From a virus, in IMG/VR virus record IMGVR_UViG_3300042197_003688, positions 1 through 29,953 of that record: a DNA stretch of 29,953 bases; one strand, given 5' to 3'. Shown here piece after piece: positions 7,642 to 15,326 of the stretch. A program made the position numbers and the translations under genes. How positions within the stretch are numbered: position 1 is the stretch's first letter; every line of letters begins with the position of its first letter. The notes under the pieces were generated by a model. It made no database searches. It was not told the DNA's origin and was given only the letters and a program-made list of their open reading frames with translations.

Positions 7642-7670
7642 AGTATACTATCTATAGAGTATGCTGTCAA
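7642..7670 (-). promoter_or_regulatory. sigma-70 promoter for the primase operon
   Basis: On the minus strand TTGACA (7670-7665) and TATACT (7647-7642) are 17 bases apart. The predicted transcription start falls on the A of the primase ATG. The promoter overlaps the last codons of the gene at 7648-8469, which runs the same way. Confidence 0.85.
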
Positions 7671-8469
7671 GACTCCCGTGGTTGGATATTAGATGATCGG
7701 GCGTGTGTTTAATCCTAAAATAATTGTATTTTCCAACGATGTTTTTATAAACTGGAGTCGTTTGGTTGGTGTAAGAATCTGTATCTAAATCTACCCATGC
7801 TGTGGGATTTCCCCCATCACTTTGGCTTCCTTGGATGACGATATCACCGTAATATCCAGTCATATTAAATTGAAAAGTATGTAGGCTCTGTGGTGTGGAT
7901 AATTGAGAATTAGCATCTATAATGCTGGAGATGTAAAATCTCGCTTGGCTAGAAAAATCTATTCTAAAATCTTTAAATTCATCTATCTCAATACTGTCTA
8001 CGGGTTCTCCAAACAAATCGCCATATATTTCTAGATTTGAAAAAGTACCATATTGAGAATCGATATAAAACGGGGTCCTGGATGATACTATAGAATTGTC
8101 GCTGTTATTTCTTATTTGTCCTACTATGGAATATTGATAAAATCCTGGTTCTACATCTGTCAGTTCGCTTTCAGTTAATGTCACGTGAATCTTTCCGCCG
8201 GATAAACTCTGGACCGCGCAGTCTTTGGTTAGTATTAGTTCTTTGGTTTCTCGATTGACTATGTTAAAGACGAAGTCATCATAGTCGCTTACATCGTAGA
8301 TTTTTTCATCTGAATTTCTTACTTGGATGTCAACGCGGTTATCGGCGCCGCGATACAGTTTTAAATTGCGATTATACACTTGTCGATACCTCTCTGTTTT
8401 CCATGAGGCCAGATAATTTGTGTAAGCATTGACCTTGTTTGGATATAAATAAACTGAAATTAGTTGCAT
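7648..8469 (-). CDS. probable virion structural protein (baseplate/fibre type)
   Basis: A 273-residue, almost all-beta protein. Residues about 35-140 follow the pattern of phage baseplate upper-protein N-terminal domains: a strand with charged Asp pairs (DVSDYDDFVFNIV), GGKIHVTLTESEL, then PGFYQYSIVG. The C-terminal part is rich in Ser, Thr, Asn and aromatic residues, as in phage tail and fibre proteins. The start at 8469 was preferred over one 12 codons upstream: it follows an AGGG at a reasonable distance and a late promoter motif, and avoids overlap with the divergent gene at 8495. Structural function is inferred from fold pattern and late promoter; no exact family was identified. Confidence 0.6.
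   Translation of the reverse strand: MQLISVYLYPNKVNAYTNYLASWKTERYRQVYNRNLKLYRGADNRVDIQVRNSDEKIYDVSDYDDFVFNIVNRETKELILTKDCAVQSLSGGKIHVTLTESELTDVEPGFYQYSIVGQIRNNSDNSIVSSRTPFYIDSQYGTFSNLEIYGDLFGEPVDSIEIDEFKDFRIDFSSQARFYISSIIDANSQLSTPQSLHTFQFNMTGYYGDIVIQGSQSDGGNPTAWVDLDTDSYTNQTTPVYKNIVGKYNYFRIKHTPDHLISNHGSLDSILYR
8444..8451 (+). promoter_or_regulatory. late promoter motif for the gene at 8495
   Basis: A perfect TATAAATA on the plus strand, 43 bases before the ATG of the plus-strand gene. It lies inside the 5' end of the divergent gene. T4-like late promoters consist of this motif alone, read by the gp55/gp33-modified polymerase. Confidence 0.6.
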
Positions 8470-8485
8470 ACTAGGACCCTTAGAA

Positions 8486-8493
8486 TATTTATC
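8486..8493 (-). promoter_or_regulatory. late promoter motif for the virion-type gene
   Basis: GATAAATA on the minus strand, 16 bases before the ATG at 8469. It differs from TATAAATA only at the first base. The resulting leader would be only about ten bases. Confidence 0.5.
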
Positions 8494-8494
8494 T

Positions 8495-8866
8495 ATGAGA
8501 ATCACTGAAAATTTACAAGAAAATTTTCCATTTATTACAGTATTAAATCACGTTAACGCAGAATATGTGGGCATCGTTATCAATCAAGATGCTCAGGTTA
8601 CCAGCATTTATGATTATGCCAGTATACGATCCGATCAAGAAAAACAGCGGTTTTTAGAACTAGGAGAAGTGTGGTGGTGGGAATCAAACAGACAAATACC
8701 GATTAATATTTTTCTAAATAGAGAGATAGTCGTATTCAAATACGCCATACGCAACTTCAGTACCAAAGATGTCAAAATACTATTAGGCCCTTGCACCAGC
8801 CTCAATGACATTATCGTAAAGAGAATAAAACGTAAATCGATTACGTTAATAAGAAAACCCGGTTAA
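8495..8866 (+). CDS. conserved phage hypothetical protein
   Basis: A 123-residue protein with a beta-rich N-terminal half (FITVLNHVNAEYVGIVINQD), a helical segment ending in LGEVWWWESN, and a basic C-terminus (VKRIKRKSITLIRK). It is the only plus-strand gene between 2573 and 16165. It has its own late-type promoter and overlaps the 3' end of the DnaE-like gene by four bases. The ribosome site is weak. No function is recognised; its promoter suggests late expression, perhaps in virion assembly or gene regulation. Confidence 0.7.
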   Translation: MRITENLQENFPFITVLNHVNAEYVGIVINQDAQVTSIYDYASIRSDQEKQRFLELGEVWWWESNRQIPINIFLNREIVVFKYAIRNFSTKDVKILLGPCTSLNDIIVKRIKRKSITLIRKPG

Positions 8867-9438
8867 CTGTATCCATAACTGATCTGCTCACAGATCAGAT
8901 TCATCTGTACCACGATAGCCATGGCATACGCAGTGGCATGAGATTTTTTAAAATAATAATCGTCATTTGTCGGTTTCGTCCATATCTCTTTCATTATGAT
9001 AGTCCAGTCTTTCCCAATCAGATAGCGTTTGGCTGGGCGAATCATAGCAAGGACGGCAGATAATTGTTCCACGGAAGTAGGGCAAGTCTTCTTCAGTATA
9101 TCCCCGTGCCCGTTCAAATGAAATAATAGATCCACAAATTCTTGTTGTTGTAATAGATCCCATAGCGGCTCTCGGTTCATTAATTCGTTGAGATGATGTT
9201 CATCTCTGATTCCTTTGTATATTCCTACATTAAGAAAATCTATTTTAAAAAAACCTTTTTCTTCTGCTTGTTCGTAAGGTATTTCACATAAGCCTGTTTT
9301 TAAATCGATAGGAACCTGATGGAGATAGATTCCTGTGTTGTGTTTGACAAGATTGCCATCATCTAGACGACTGGCCACTTTATATCTAAATAATTTCAAC
9401 GCCCGGTCTCGATCAACGAAATCTATATCGATATCCAT
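8863..9438 (-). CDS. miniature DNA polymerase III alpha (DnaE)-like protein
   Basis: A 191-residue protein that strings together, in order, the signature blocks of the DnaE palm and beyond. MDIDIDFVDRDR at residues 1-12 corresponds to the PDxDxDF catalytic motif. NTGIYLHQVPI (34-44) matches the NTG/SIHAAGVVI block. EEKGFFKIDFLN (59-70) matches the KxDFLGL block with the third catalytic aspartate (D67). LSAVLAMIRPAKR (126-138) matches LIALVALYRPGPM. KKSHATAYAM (164-173) matches the NKSHAAAYA block. Bacterial DnaE exceeds 1,100 residues and the first two catalytic blocks lie about 150 apart; here they are about 65 apart. The start at 9438 was chosen for its AGGA ribosome site and because an earlier ATG would overlap the upstream gene. 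Polymerase activity is doubtful at this size. Confidence 0.72.
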   Translation of the reverse strand: MDIDIDFVDRDRALKLFRYKVASRLDDGNLVKHNTGIYLHQVPIDLKTGLCEIPYEQAEEKGFFKIDFLNVGIYKGIRDEHHLNELMNREPLWDLLQQQEFVDLLFHLNGHGDILKKTCPTSVEQLSAVLAMIRPAKRYLIGKDWTIIMKEIWTKPTNDDYYFKKSHATAYAMAIVVQMNLICEQISYGYS

Positions 9439-9439
9439 A

Positions 9440-9664
9440 TTATTGCATCCTAATAGTTTCAAATAATAGCAATGGAAGATTGTCTGCTAAAAATTGAGCA
9501 TATTCTTCGGCATCTTCTTCATCTTCGAATCCCGAAAACTGTACTATGATCACCGGTTCGTCAGCCATCACTCTCACTTCGATATCAATGTTGTCTCGAG
9601 AAATTAATTCTTCGTTTTCTTTTAATTCTACTTCTGTGCTTTCTTCTTTTGCGTGTTTACTCAT
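9440..9664 (-). CDS. small acidic hypothetical protein
   Basis: A 74-residue protein with a charged N-terminal third, rich in Glu and Lys, and a compact alpha/beta second half (VRVMADEPVIIVQFSGFED, then EDAEEYAQFLADNL). Its start overlaps the stop of the zinc-finger gene, and its stop lies one base before the DnaE-like start. No known family is recognised. Strong acidity and operon position suggest a partner-binding role in replication, which is inference. Confidence 0.65.
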   Translation of the reverse strand: MSKHAKEESTEVELKENEELISRDNIDIEVRVMADEPVIIVQFSGFEDEEDAEEYAQFLADNLPLLLFETIRMQ

Positions 9665-10347
9665 TATAAAATTTTAGCCTCTATGATAACATCTTTGACC
9701 AACTCAATATCGGCAGGTAACGATTTGAATCTCCTTAACCAATATTGAGGATCTATTATGGGACCAATGATTTCTAACTGCTCATCGTTCATCCTTTGTA
9801 ACATATCTTTTCCTGCCTTTGTATTTAATATTAACCAAGGACTGATCAACCCTTCTTTTATATCATGTGTAGCGCGATTTAAATTAGCATAGGCAAAGTA
9901 ATGCTCCCACGGTGCAGAATTTGATTCGCTCCAATCCATCATAGCGGTAATTGATCTTTGCACGGCGCCGTCGGCAGGCTCGTTTTTTATTAATTCGCTG
10001 ATATATGAATAATACAGTTCATCTCTACACCAGTGATCTAATTTAACTCCGCTTTTGATAACATACTCTATGAACATCTCCGGATATATGGGATTGGTAT
10101 TGACTAGAAAACTTCCAAATTTTACAAAGGCTGTATAATAAGGACTTTGTACGAAATCGTCAAAAGTTTTTTTAGATTTGCCTTTCTGCGCGAAATCGTA
10201 GAATTTTTGGAACGTCAATAGCCCTGTTTGCACATGTTTTTCATTTCTGTTTAAGTAGCGTCTTTTCTGTTCGCAGACATGTACTGCTAAAGTTTTTTCT
10301 TTAGCAAATTCTTTCTGACAATATTCGCACTTATAATTTAATTGCAT
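9664..10347 (-). CDS. zinc-finger protein of unknown function
   Basis: A 227-residue protein starting with a C2H2/C2HC-like finger: C7, C10, H23 and C25 in YKCEYC...LAVHVC. The remaining 200 residues are mainly helical with many aromatics (FQKFYDFAQ, PYYTAFVKFGSFLV, PQYWLRRFKSLP) and resemble no family I can name. The start at 10347 gives a 17-base overlap with the upstream gene; two upstream ATGs (10401, 10383) would lengthen the overlap without a better ribosome site. Nucleic-acid binding through the finger is likely. The gene lies in the UvsW-clamp-loader-like operon. Confidence 0.7.
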   Translation of the reverse strand: MQLNYKCEYCQKEFAKEKTLAVHVCEQKRRYLNRNEKHVQTGLLTFQKFYDFAQKGKSKKTFDDFVQSPYYTAFVKFGSFLVNTNPIYPEMFIEYVIKSGVKLDHWCRDELYYSYISELIKNEPADGAVQRSITAMMDWSESNSAPWEHYFAYANLNRATHDIKEGLISPWLILNTKAGKDMLQRMNDEQLEIIGPIIDPQYWLRRFKSLPADIELVKDVIIEAKIL

Positions 10348-10810
10348 TGATCTGCTTTTTATCCCACCCGAGAGATAGTGCATATTCTTTGATTTCTTCA
10401 TCTGTAGTGATCGATGCTAATGTTTCTATGTCCGACATCTTCATAGTTGGAAATTGTTCTGCGAGAAATTCTTCTTTTTTATTTCGATGCACTTTCAAAG
10501 GAATCCATTCGTGGAATTGTGCTTTTTTGCTGACATGGCTGCACAAAGTCAATGTCTGCCATTGTAGTTGGGGATGATGCTGGATTCCTGTCCAATGTTT
10601 GTTATAGTATTGGTTTACAGTCAAGACAAAATGTTCTTGCAGATCTCTGTTACTGGTTTTACAACTGCTGATATATCTGTTGAGATTCCAAAGATCTCCT
10701 TTGATCTCTTTGCGACCTTCTTCTGTGGCAGCCTCCCACAGTTCTTTGATGCCCATGTCTACCGCGGGGATCATATCTTTGAATAGGTCTACGTGTTTAT
10801 TTTTTCCCAT
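10331..10810 (-). CDS. probable clamp-loader small subunit (gp62-like)
   Basis: A 159-residue helical protein opening with DLFKDMIPAVDMGIKELWEA, then DLWNLNRYISS and QEHFVLTVNQYYNKHW, and ending with a predicted helix pair (EEIKEYALSLGWDKKQINAIKL). Size and pattern resemble the clamp-loader small subunit of cyanophage-type T4 relatives (T4 gp62 has 187 residues), which with gp44 loads the sliding clamp gp45. The assignment is from pattern memory, without strong catalytic motifs. The usual neighbours gp44, gp45 and regA are not in this window, which weakens it. It overlaps the upstream gene by 14 bases. Confidence 0.45.
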   Translation of the reverse strand: MGKNKHVDLFKDMIPAVDMGIKELWEAATEEGRKEIKGDLWNLNRYISSCKTSNRDLQEHFVLTVNQYYNKHWTGIQHHPQLQWQTLTLCSHVSKKAQFHEWIPLKVHRNKKEEFLAEQFPTMKMSDIETLASITTDEEIKEYALSLGWDKKQINAIKL

Positions 10811-11105
10811 CTTTTTTACTCAAGTGATATATCATTATAGCACGATCTAATGCTTCTTTCAAGAGAGGATTGTTTTTTGCCTCTCGACGGATTTCTCCCC
10901 ATAATTTGGAATCTCGCAAATCGTCGATCAATGGCTTACCATCCTCTGTTCTTGGATCGTAGTCCCAGCCGATTGCTTCTTGATCTAGACTGCCATCTTC
11001 TTGTTGATACACGATTCCTTCTCTGCGAGTATAGATATACTCAACTCCTGGTTTTAGTTTTCCCATCTTTTGAAAATCCCACAGTTTCTCGTTCGATGTC
11101 TTCAT
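10797..11105 (-). CDS. conserved phage hypothetical protein
   Basis: A protein of about 102 residues with KLKPGVEYIYTRREGIVYQ, an IGWDYD segment and a helical C-terminus (LWGEIRREAKNNPLLKEALDRAIMIYHLSKK). Several in-frame ATGs exist (11132, 11105, 11066), all inside the 3' end of the cupin gene. 11105 is chosen as a compromise and is uncertain. The protein is soluble and has no recognisable catalytic motif. It is co-transcribed with replication genes. Confidence 0.6.
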   Translation of the reverse strand: MKTSNEKLWDFQKMGKLKPGVEYIYTRREGIVYQQEDGSLDQEAIGWDYDPRTEDGKPLIDDLRDSKLWGEIRREAKNNPLLKEALDRAIMIYHLSKKDGKK

Positions 11106-11409
11106 GATCGAATTCAGCCCAATAGAGTTCAAAAGCCACAGTTTCTTCTAAGGCTTCAAACTGATGATATTCTCCAGGAGCCACTTTGGTATATTGTCCT
11201 GCAGTTAATATGGTTTCGTCTACCAGATCGTAATTGTTCTTCCACACTCTGATGACCAACTTTCCAGATTCGACGAAAAAACCGTTCCATTTATACTTGT
11301 GTCTGTGCTTTGAACAGACTCCACCTGCCCTGGCTTCTATCCTATGAAATTCTAAAACTCCGTTGGCTTCTAGTAATTCTGTCTCACCCCACACCTTTCC
11401 TGCGATCAT
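11041..11409 (-). CDS. single-domain cupin protein
   Basis: A 122-residue cupin. Motif 1 holds H35 and H37 (KHRHKYKWN) with E47 a little further on. Motif 2 has PGEYHQF with H82. These are the expected metal ligands of a small beta-barrel cupin, as in sugar isomerases and many binding proteins. A good AAGGAG ribosome site precedes the ATG. The C-terminal 20 residues are charged and overlap the next gene. The substrate is unknown; a link to sugar nucleotide metabolism is possible, since the island upstream encodes another cupin domain, but the operon is otherwise replicative. Confidence 0.8.
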   Translation of the reverse strand: MIAGKVWGETELLEANGVLEFHRIEARAGGVCSKHRHKYKWNGFFVESGKLVIRVWKNNYDLVDETILTAGQYTKVAPGEYHQFEALEETVAFELYWAEFDHEDIERETVGFSKDGKTKTRS

Positions 11410-11436
11410 TGCTTTCTCCTTATCTCTTTAACAATA

Positions 11437-11943
11437 TTAAATTATCTTATGCAGTTGAACGATCTCGCTTTGCCTACTGACTTCTTTGACAAAAAATGCG
11501 CAAGGTGGACTTTCATCGGAATGTAGGGGCACCGTTAAAAACTGACCGTTCTTCATTTTAGGAAAATACCAACGGACATCTTGAAAAATGTTCACGATTT
11601 CTATAGTCATGTATTCGCATTTAAATCCATTGATAGGATTGAATATAAATGCATCGAATCCACGTTCGTTGATGCTGGTCAACGGTAGAACTTCTGGATC
11701 CAGCCCGCATTCTTTATCTCCTACGACCATGCACCAATCTAAGGGCATCTGGACTTCGTGGCCCCCTATGTTCAATAATATCGCAGGACTATTAAATGAT
11801 TCTAGGAAGATCAGCGGCATGAAAAAGAAATCCGGATCGTTGGGATTACTGTTATCCAGCACTGAAAATCTAGTATCTTCATCTACTTCGTTCGGTAACT
11901 CATTAAGATCGAAGGCTGTGTTGTTTAATGTTAATATTCTCAT
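11437..11943 (-). CDS. conserved phage hypothetical protein
   Basis: A 168-residue protein, mostly beta-strand, with acidic loops and a helix-poor profile: FFMPLIFLESFNSPAILLN, MPLDWCMVVGDKECGLDPE, then GFDAFIFNPINGF. Its start shares an ATGA overlap with the stop of the 236-residue gene before it. A 27-base gap with a ribosome site separates it from the cupin. I do not recognise it. Its constant companionship with UvsW in this operon suggests an early infection role, which is inference. Confidence 0.65.
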   Translation of the reverse strand: MRILTLNNTAFDLNELPNEVDEDTRFSVLDNSNPNDPDFFFMPLIFLESFNSPAILLNIGGHEVQMPLDWCMVVGDKECGLDPEVLPLTSINERGFDAFIFNPINGFKCEYMTIEIVNIFQDVRWYFPKMKNGQFLTVPLHSDESPPCAFFVKEVSRQSEIVQLHKII

Positions 11944-12650
11944 TTATTCCTCTTTTCTAACATCGCTCGAGTTTTTTGATAAGACAAATCGAATGAATGA
12001 GTCCATCGTCCAAAATGTTTGTTCCAATCTCGATCATCGAACAGATTAATGTCCATATCCCAGTCCTCCTCAAACATGGGAATGAATTGTGCCAATGCCT
12101 GACCCGCTTTTATGCGGATCATGTACGGTTCTGATTTTAGTTTCAACAGGCAATTTATATTGCTGACATGTTGATATTTAAATTCTAAGATACCGGGAGC
12201 CACGGTCCATTCTAAAGGATCTTTTTGATCCCAAACAGGTGACATCATCAACCATTTTACCATCCGATCAGTTTTAAAATACCACGGACTCATCAATTTT
12301 ATGTTGCAATAACCGGGCCATGCACCTGAGGCCTGGCTGTCAATGTGATGTCTTTCTAAGGGCAGTTTGATTTCTTCTTTGCAGGCAAAATCGTAGGCGA
12401 TAGATCCGTCCGGGCGGACTTCGATGTCGATGTCTGACCAAGACCTAATGAGAAAACTGTTTTTATAAAGATCCTGGAATCCGTTACAATGCCGCACGGT
12501 GACCCAATCGGGATCTTTGCTAAGGTCGAAATACCAATTAGGCAAAGACCCTTTGCCTGCCTGAGGCGGAAATAGATCGACTAGGCTCTGCATAGTAGTA
12601 TAGCATTGTAGTTTGATCTTTTTCTTTTTAAAATTGAAAAAATTTATCAT
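11940..12650 (-). CDS. conserved phage hypothetical protein
   Basis: A 236-residue soluble protein with a basic N-terminus (FFNFKKKKIK) and many tryptophans: NWYFDLSKDPDW, GAWPGYCNIKLMSPWYF, WLMMSPVWDQKDPLEW. Beta strands dominate. The C-terminal part (MFEEDWDMDINLFDDRDWNK) is acidic and then helical. It is linked by ATGA overlaps to uvsW upstream and to the 168-residue gene downstream. No motif points to an enzyme class I can name; the aromatic-rich surface could bind a nucleotide or a protein partner. Confidence 0.65.
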   Translation of the reverse strand: MINFFNFKKKKIKLQCYTTMQSLVDLFPPQAGKGSLPNWYFDLSKDPDWVTVRHCNGFQDLYKNSFLIRSWSDIDIEVRPDGSIAYDFACKEEIKLPLERHHIDSQASGAWPGYCNIKLMSPWYFKTDRMVKWLMMSPVWDQKDPLEWTVAPGILEFKYQHVSNINCLLKLKSEPYMIRIKAGQALAQFIPMFEEDWDMDINLFDDRDWNKHFGRWTHSFDLSYQKTRAMLEKRNK

Positions 12651-14101
12651 ATGGTAACCTTGGTGACTTGGAAGGGATATTTTGCTTCTTTATAATATTT
12701 TTTTCTTTCTGTGAGATGACGTTTAGCATACTTACAGGTCGAAGTTATATCCCAGATCTGCACGAAATCTTTGTCTTCGGCTTTTCTGATGCCTCGCCCT
12801 ATGCTCTGTATCACCCGAACAAAACTCTTGCCAGGTTCCAATAGAACCAAGTTGAAAATACGAGGTATATTGATACCCACAGCGGCAACGCCGTAAGTTG
12901 CCACAATGATTTTATTATCGGCCGTTTTAATTTCATCATATTCTTCTTTCCTATCGTCTAGTTTTACCGCACCCGAGATGAATGCCGAATCTTTTAAAAT
13001 CGCAGTGATCTTATTTCCTGTGTCGATCCTATTGACTAACACTAATGTATTACCTGTATCGGAAATTTCTTCGATCTTGTTAGCGATCCATTCGATCCTT
13101 TTTTCATCGGTGACTAGCCAGGTATATTCTTCTTGATATGAACGGAATTCTTCTATGTCTGTGGTTTGCAGCACGTTGATTTCTAATTTCGCCAGCACAT
13201 CTTTTTGTTGTAGATCATAAGCCGACACTTGATTTATCACAGGTCCTATGCCAGCCAATAGACTCTGGAATTCCCATTTTTCTTTAGGTATAGTGCCTGT
13301 TAAACCCCAACGGATAGGACAATTACGGAAGTTCTGAGTGGCCAATCTCATTAGTACATCTGCTTTGGCCTGATGCACCTCGTCGATGATAACGGCAATC
13401 ACCCCTTCGCAGAATTCTGCCAAAGATAAAGTATCGTCGTCATAACTCTTTTTCTCGAGCACGTTGAGACTCTGCCATGTGCAGATAGTGTGTGTTCGAT
13501 TTAATTCTTTGCGATCTCCGAAATACACGCCAACGTCTAAGCCTAGATTCTTGTAGTCTTCTTCAGTCTGGACAACAAGCGATTTGTTCGGAACAATAAC
13601 CATCGTACGGCCATAAGGTTCACAAAGATGCGAAAGCGTCGCGGTAGTAATCGTTTTACCAGCACCTGTAGCTACCTCCTGTAATGATTGCGGGTTTTTT
13701 AAAAACTTGTTAACCACATCATATTGATAATCTCTCAGCACGATTGGTTGGCCTGCCGCCGGGTGACCTATTGGCCAAGTCTTTCCCTGATCCGCCCAAT
13801 AGTTTTCTCCGATGTAGGCGAATGACATCGTTTGATGCAGACGTTGATCCTCAACTTCTATGTCATATCCGGAATTTTCTATGATGGGAAGTATGACATT
13901 TAGATGTGCTAGATAACCGGTTCCACCTATGCCGAAAAAGGTCTTAGTTCCATCCCAACGACCTAATTTATATGCAGGCATATGGCGAGCATAGGGAAGA
14001 TCAAACTTTAGTTCGTTGACAATTTTACGCCGGACTTCTACAGGCAGGCTCTCGACTTTTATATTGACTTCGTCTTTGATAATCAGTTTACAACTTGACA
14101 A
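12647..14101 (-). CDS. uvsW: UvsW-type recombination helicase
   Basis: A 484-residue superfamily 2 helicase (T4 UvsW has 503). Walker A ATGAGKT ends at residue 150, the DEVH box is at 240-243, LTGTIPKE forms motif III and QSIGRGIRK forms motif VI. An N-terminal substrate-recognition domain (about 1-110) precedes them. UvsW remodels branched DNA, reverses stalled forks and drives the switch from origin- to recombination-dependent replication in T4. It overlaps the preceding unknown gene by 14 bases and shares an ATGA with the next one, so it is probably the second gene of an operon starting at 15287. Confidence 0.94.
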   Translation of the reverse strand: MSSCKLIIKDEVNIKVESLPVEVRRKIVNELKFDLPYARHMPAYKLGRWDGTKTFFGIGGTGYLAHLNVILPIIENSGYDIEVEDQRLHQTMSFAYIGENYWADQGKTWPIGHPAAGQPIVLRDYQYDVVNKFLKNPQSLQEVATGAGKTITTATLSHLCEPYGRTMVIVPNKSLVVQTEEDYKNLGLDVGVYFGDRKELNRTHTICTWQSLNVLEKKSYDDDTLSLAEFCEGVIAVIIDEVHQAKADVLMRLATQNFRNCPIRWGLTGTIPKEKWEFQSLLAGIGPVINQVSAYDLQQKDVLAKLEINVLQTTDIEEFRSYQEEYTWLVTDEKRIEWIANKIEEISDTGNTLVLVNRIDTGNKITAILKDSAFISGAVKLDDRKEEYDEIKTADNKIIVATYGVAAVGINIPRIFNLVLLEPGKSFVRVIQSIGRGIRKAEDKDFVQIWDITSTCKYAKRHLTERKKYYKEAKYPFQVTKVTI

Positions 14102-15287
14102 TTTTAAAATTCCTTATCACTGTAGGTTTCACTTCTCCTAGATAACATAGACAAGGATGATTGAAAATCCACGTAGAAACGATCGCGTCACTGAGCGGAG
14201 GCACATAACAGTTTGTCCCTATAATTTTAACATCTATTTTATTTTTAAACAACCATTTAGGCGGCTTCTGTAAGAAAATATAGATGTTACCTTCGTCGAC
14301 TTTTCCTCCTAATCGATTTTCTTTGATCCAAGAGTTAATGTGAGAATTCTCTTTTTCTGATTCTCTGAAACAGATTTTGATTTCATCTTTACAGCCAGCG
14401 ATTTCAGCATCAGATATGAACTGTTTTAACCATTCGAGCAAATTTTTGGTGTTCTTATCTAAGATCACTGCCGAGCGGCCACCGGCCGATCTATGCAGGT
14501 CGAAAAATTTTGAATTCTCTTTCAACCAAAATTGATTGGCAGAATTAACAGAAACACACTCTACCAAGGTACTGGGTGGTTTTTCCGATTTTAATGGAAA
14601 CCCCATGGTTTTCGCCAAGAAAATGTCCTGTTCGCGGATACCTGTTTTTTTAGATTCGAACGCTTCGATCGCATCGTTGACCGCATTGACCAATATGACC
14701 CCGTGTTCGTCGGCGCGAGCATACGGCATTATCGAATCTTGCTGCTGCCATATCTCTTCGACACTGCTGACGAGATCTAAAAATGTATTATCTATGTCAA
14801 AATTGTGGTAATTTACGAATTCATTAACGTGCATAATGTTGTGTTTGTATGCTTCAATCATGCGTAATTTTTTTCCATGATCCCATCGATTATTTTCACT
14901 GTTCGACCTTTCATTCTTGATCTCGTTGTCGAACGTTTCTTTTAGCGAGAAGGGGAATTTCAAGCAAATCCAGATTTTTTTCTGGTCATCAACTTCGACA
15001 AAAACTTTTTTAGATAGATCTAAGGTACGAAAAGGTTTCTTCCATACCGGATTTGATATCTCCGATTTATAATCTAGACCGAGATCGAAACTTTCGTTTT
15101 TATATCTAGATAAAATCTTTAAAAGATAGTTAGCTTGATTAGAAGTCAGCGATTTTTCGTCATTCGCACAGTAATCATAGAGGCTATATGTAGCCGTGAG
15201 GTCCTGATCGGTCACCAACAACTGCTGCGAGGAAATCAAAGAATGAAATTGATCAAAAATATCTTCTATGTAAACAGATTTTGACAT
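14088..15287 (-). CDS. large protein of unknown function preceding uvsW
   Basis: A 399-residue soluble protein without a recognised family. It has a helical N-terminal part (about 1-70, LTSNQANYLLKILSRY), an alpha/beta section with RTLDLSKKVFVEVDDQKKIW, a long helical middle (about 135-215) and alternating strands and helices at the end (DEIKICFRESEKE, NIYIFLQKPP, KIIGTNCYVPP). That pattern could be a degenerate helicase or nuclease-like fold, but no motif is visible. It heads the uvsW operon, has its own sigma-70-like promoter with a predicted leaderless start, and overlaps uvsW by 14 bases. Tight linkage suggests it works with UvsW. Confidence 0.75.
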   Translation of the reverse strand: MSKSVYIEDIFDQFHSLISSQQLLVTDQDLTATYSLYDYCANDEKSLTSNQANYLLKILSRYKNESFDLGLDYKSEISNPVWKKPFRTLDLSKKVFVEVDDQKKIWICLKFPFSLKETFDNEIKNERSNSENNRWDHGKKLRMIEAYKHNIMHVNEFVNYHNFDIDNTFLDLVSSVEEIWQQQDSIMPYARADEHGVILVNAVNDAIEAFESKKTGIREQDIFLAKTMGFPLKSEKPPSTLVECVSVNSANQFWLKENSKFFDLHRSAGGRSAVILDKNTKNLLEWLKQFISDAEIAGCKDEIKICFRESEKENSHINSWIKENRLGGKVDEGNIYIFLQKPPKWLFKNKIDVKIIGTNCYVPPLSDAIVSTWIFNHPCLCYLGEVKPTVIRNFKIVKL

Positions 15288-15293
15288 TGTAGT

Positions 15294-15322
15294 AGTTTAC
15301 TATAATTTCTGCATTAGGTCAA
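15294..15322 (-). promoter_or_regulatory. sigma-70-like promoter for the uvsW operon
   Basis: On the minus strand TTGACC (15322-15317) and TAAACT (15299-15294) lie 17 bases apart. Six bases separate the -10 from the ATG at 15287, the same geometry as at the primase promoter. Confidence 0.65.
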
Positions 15323-15326
15323 GATT

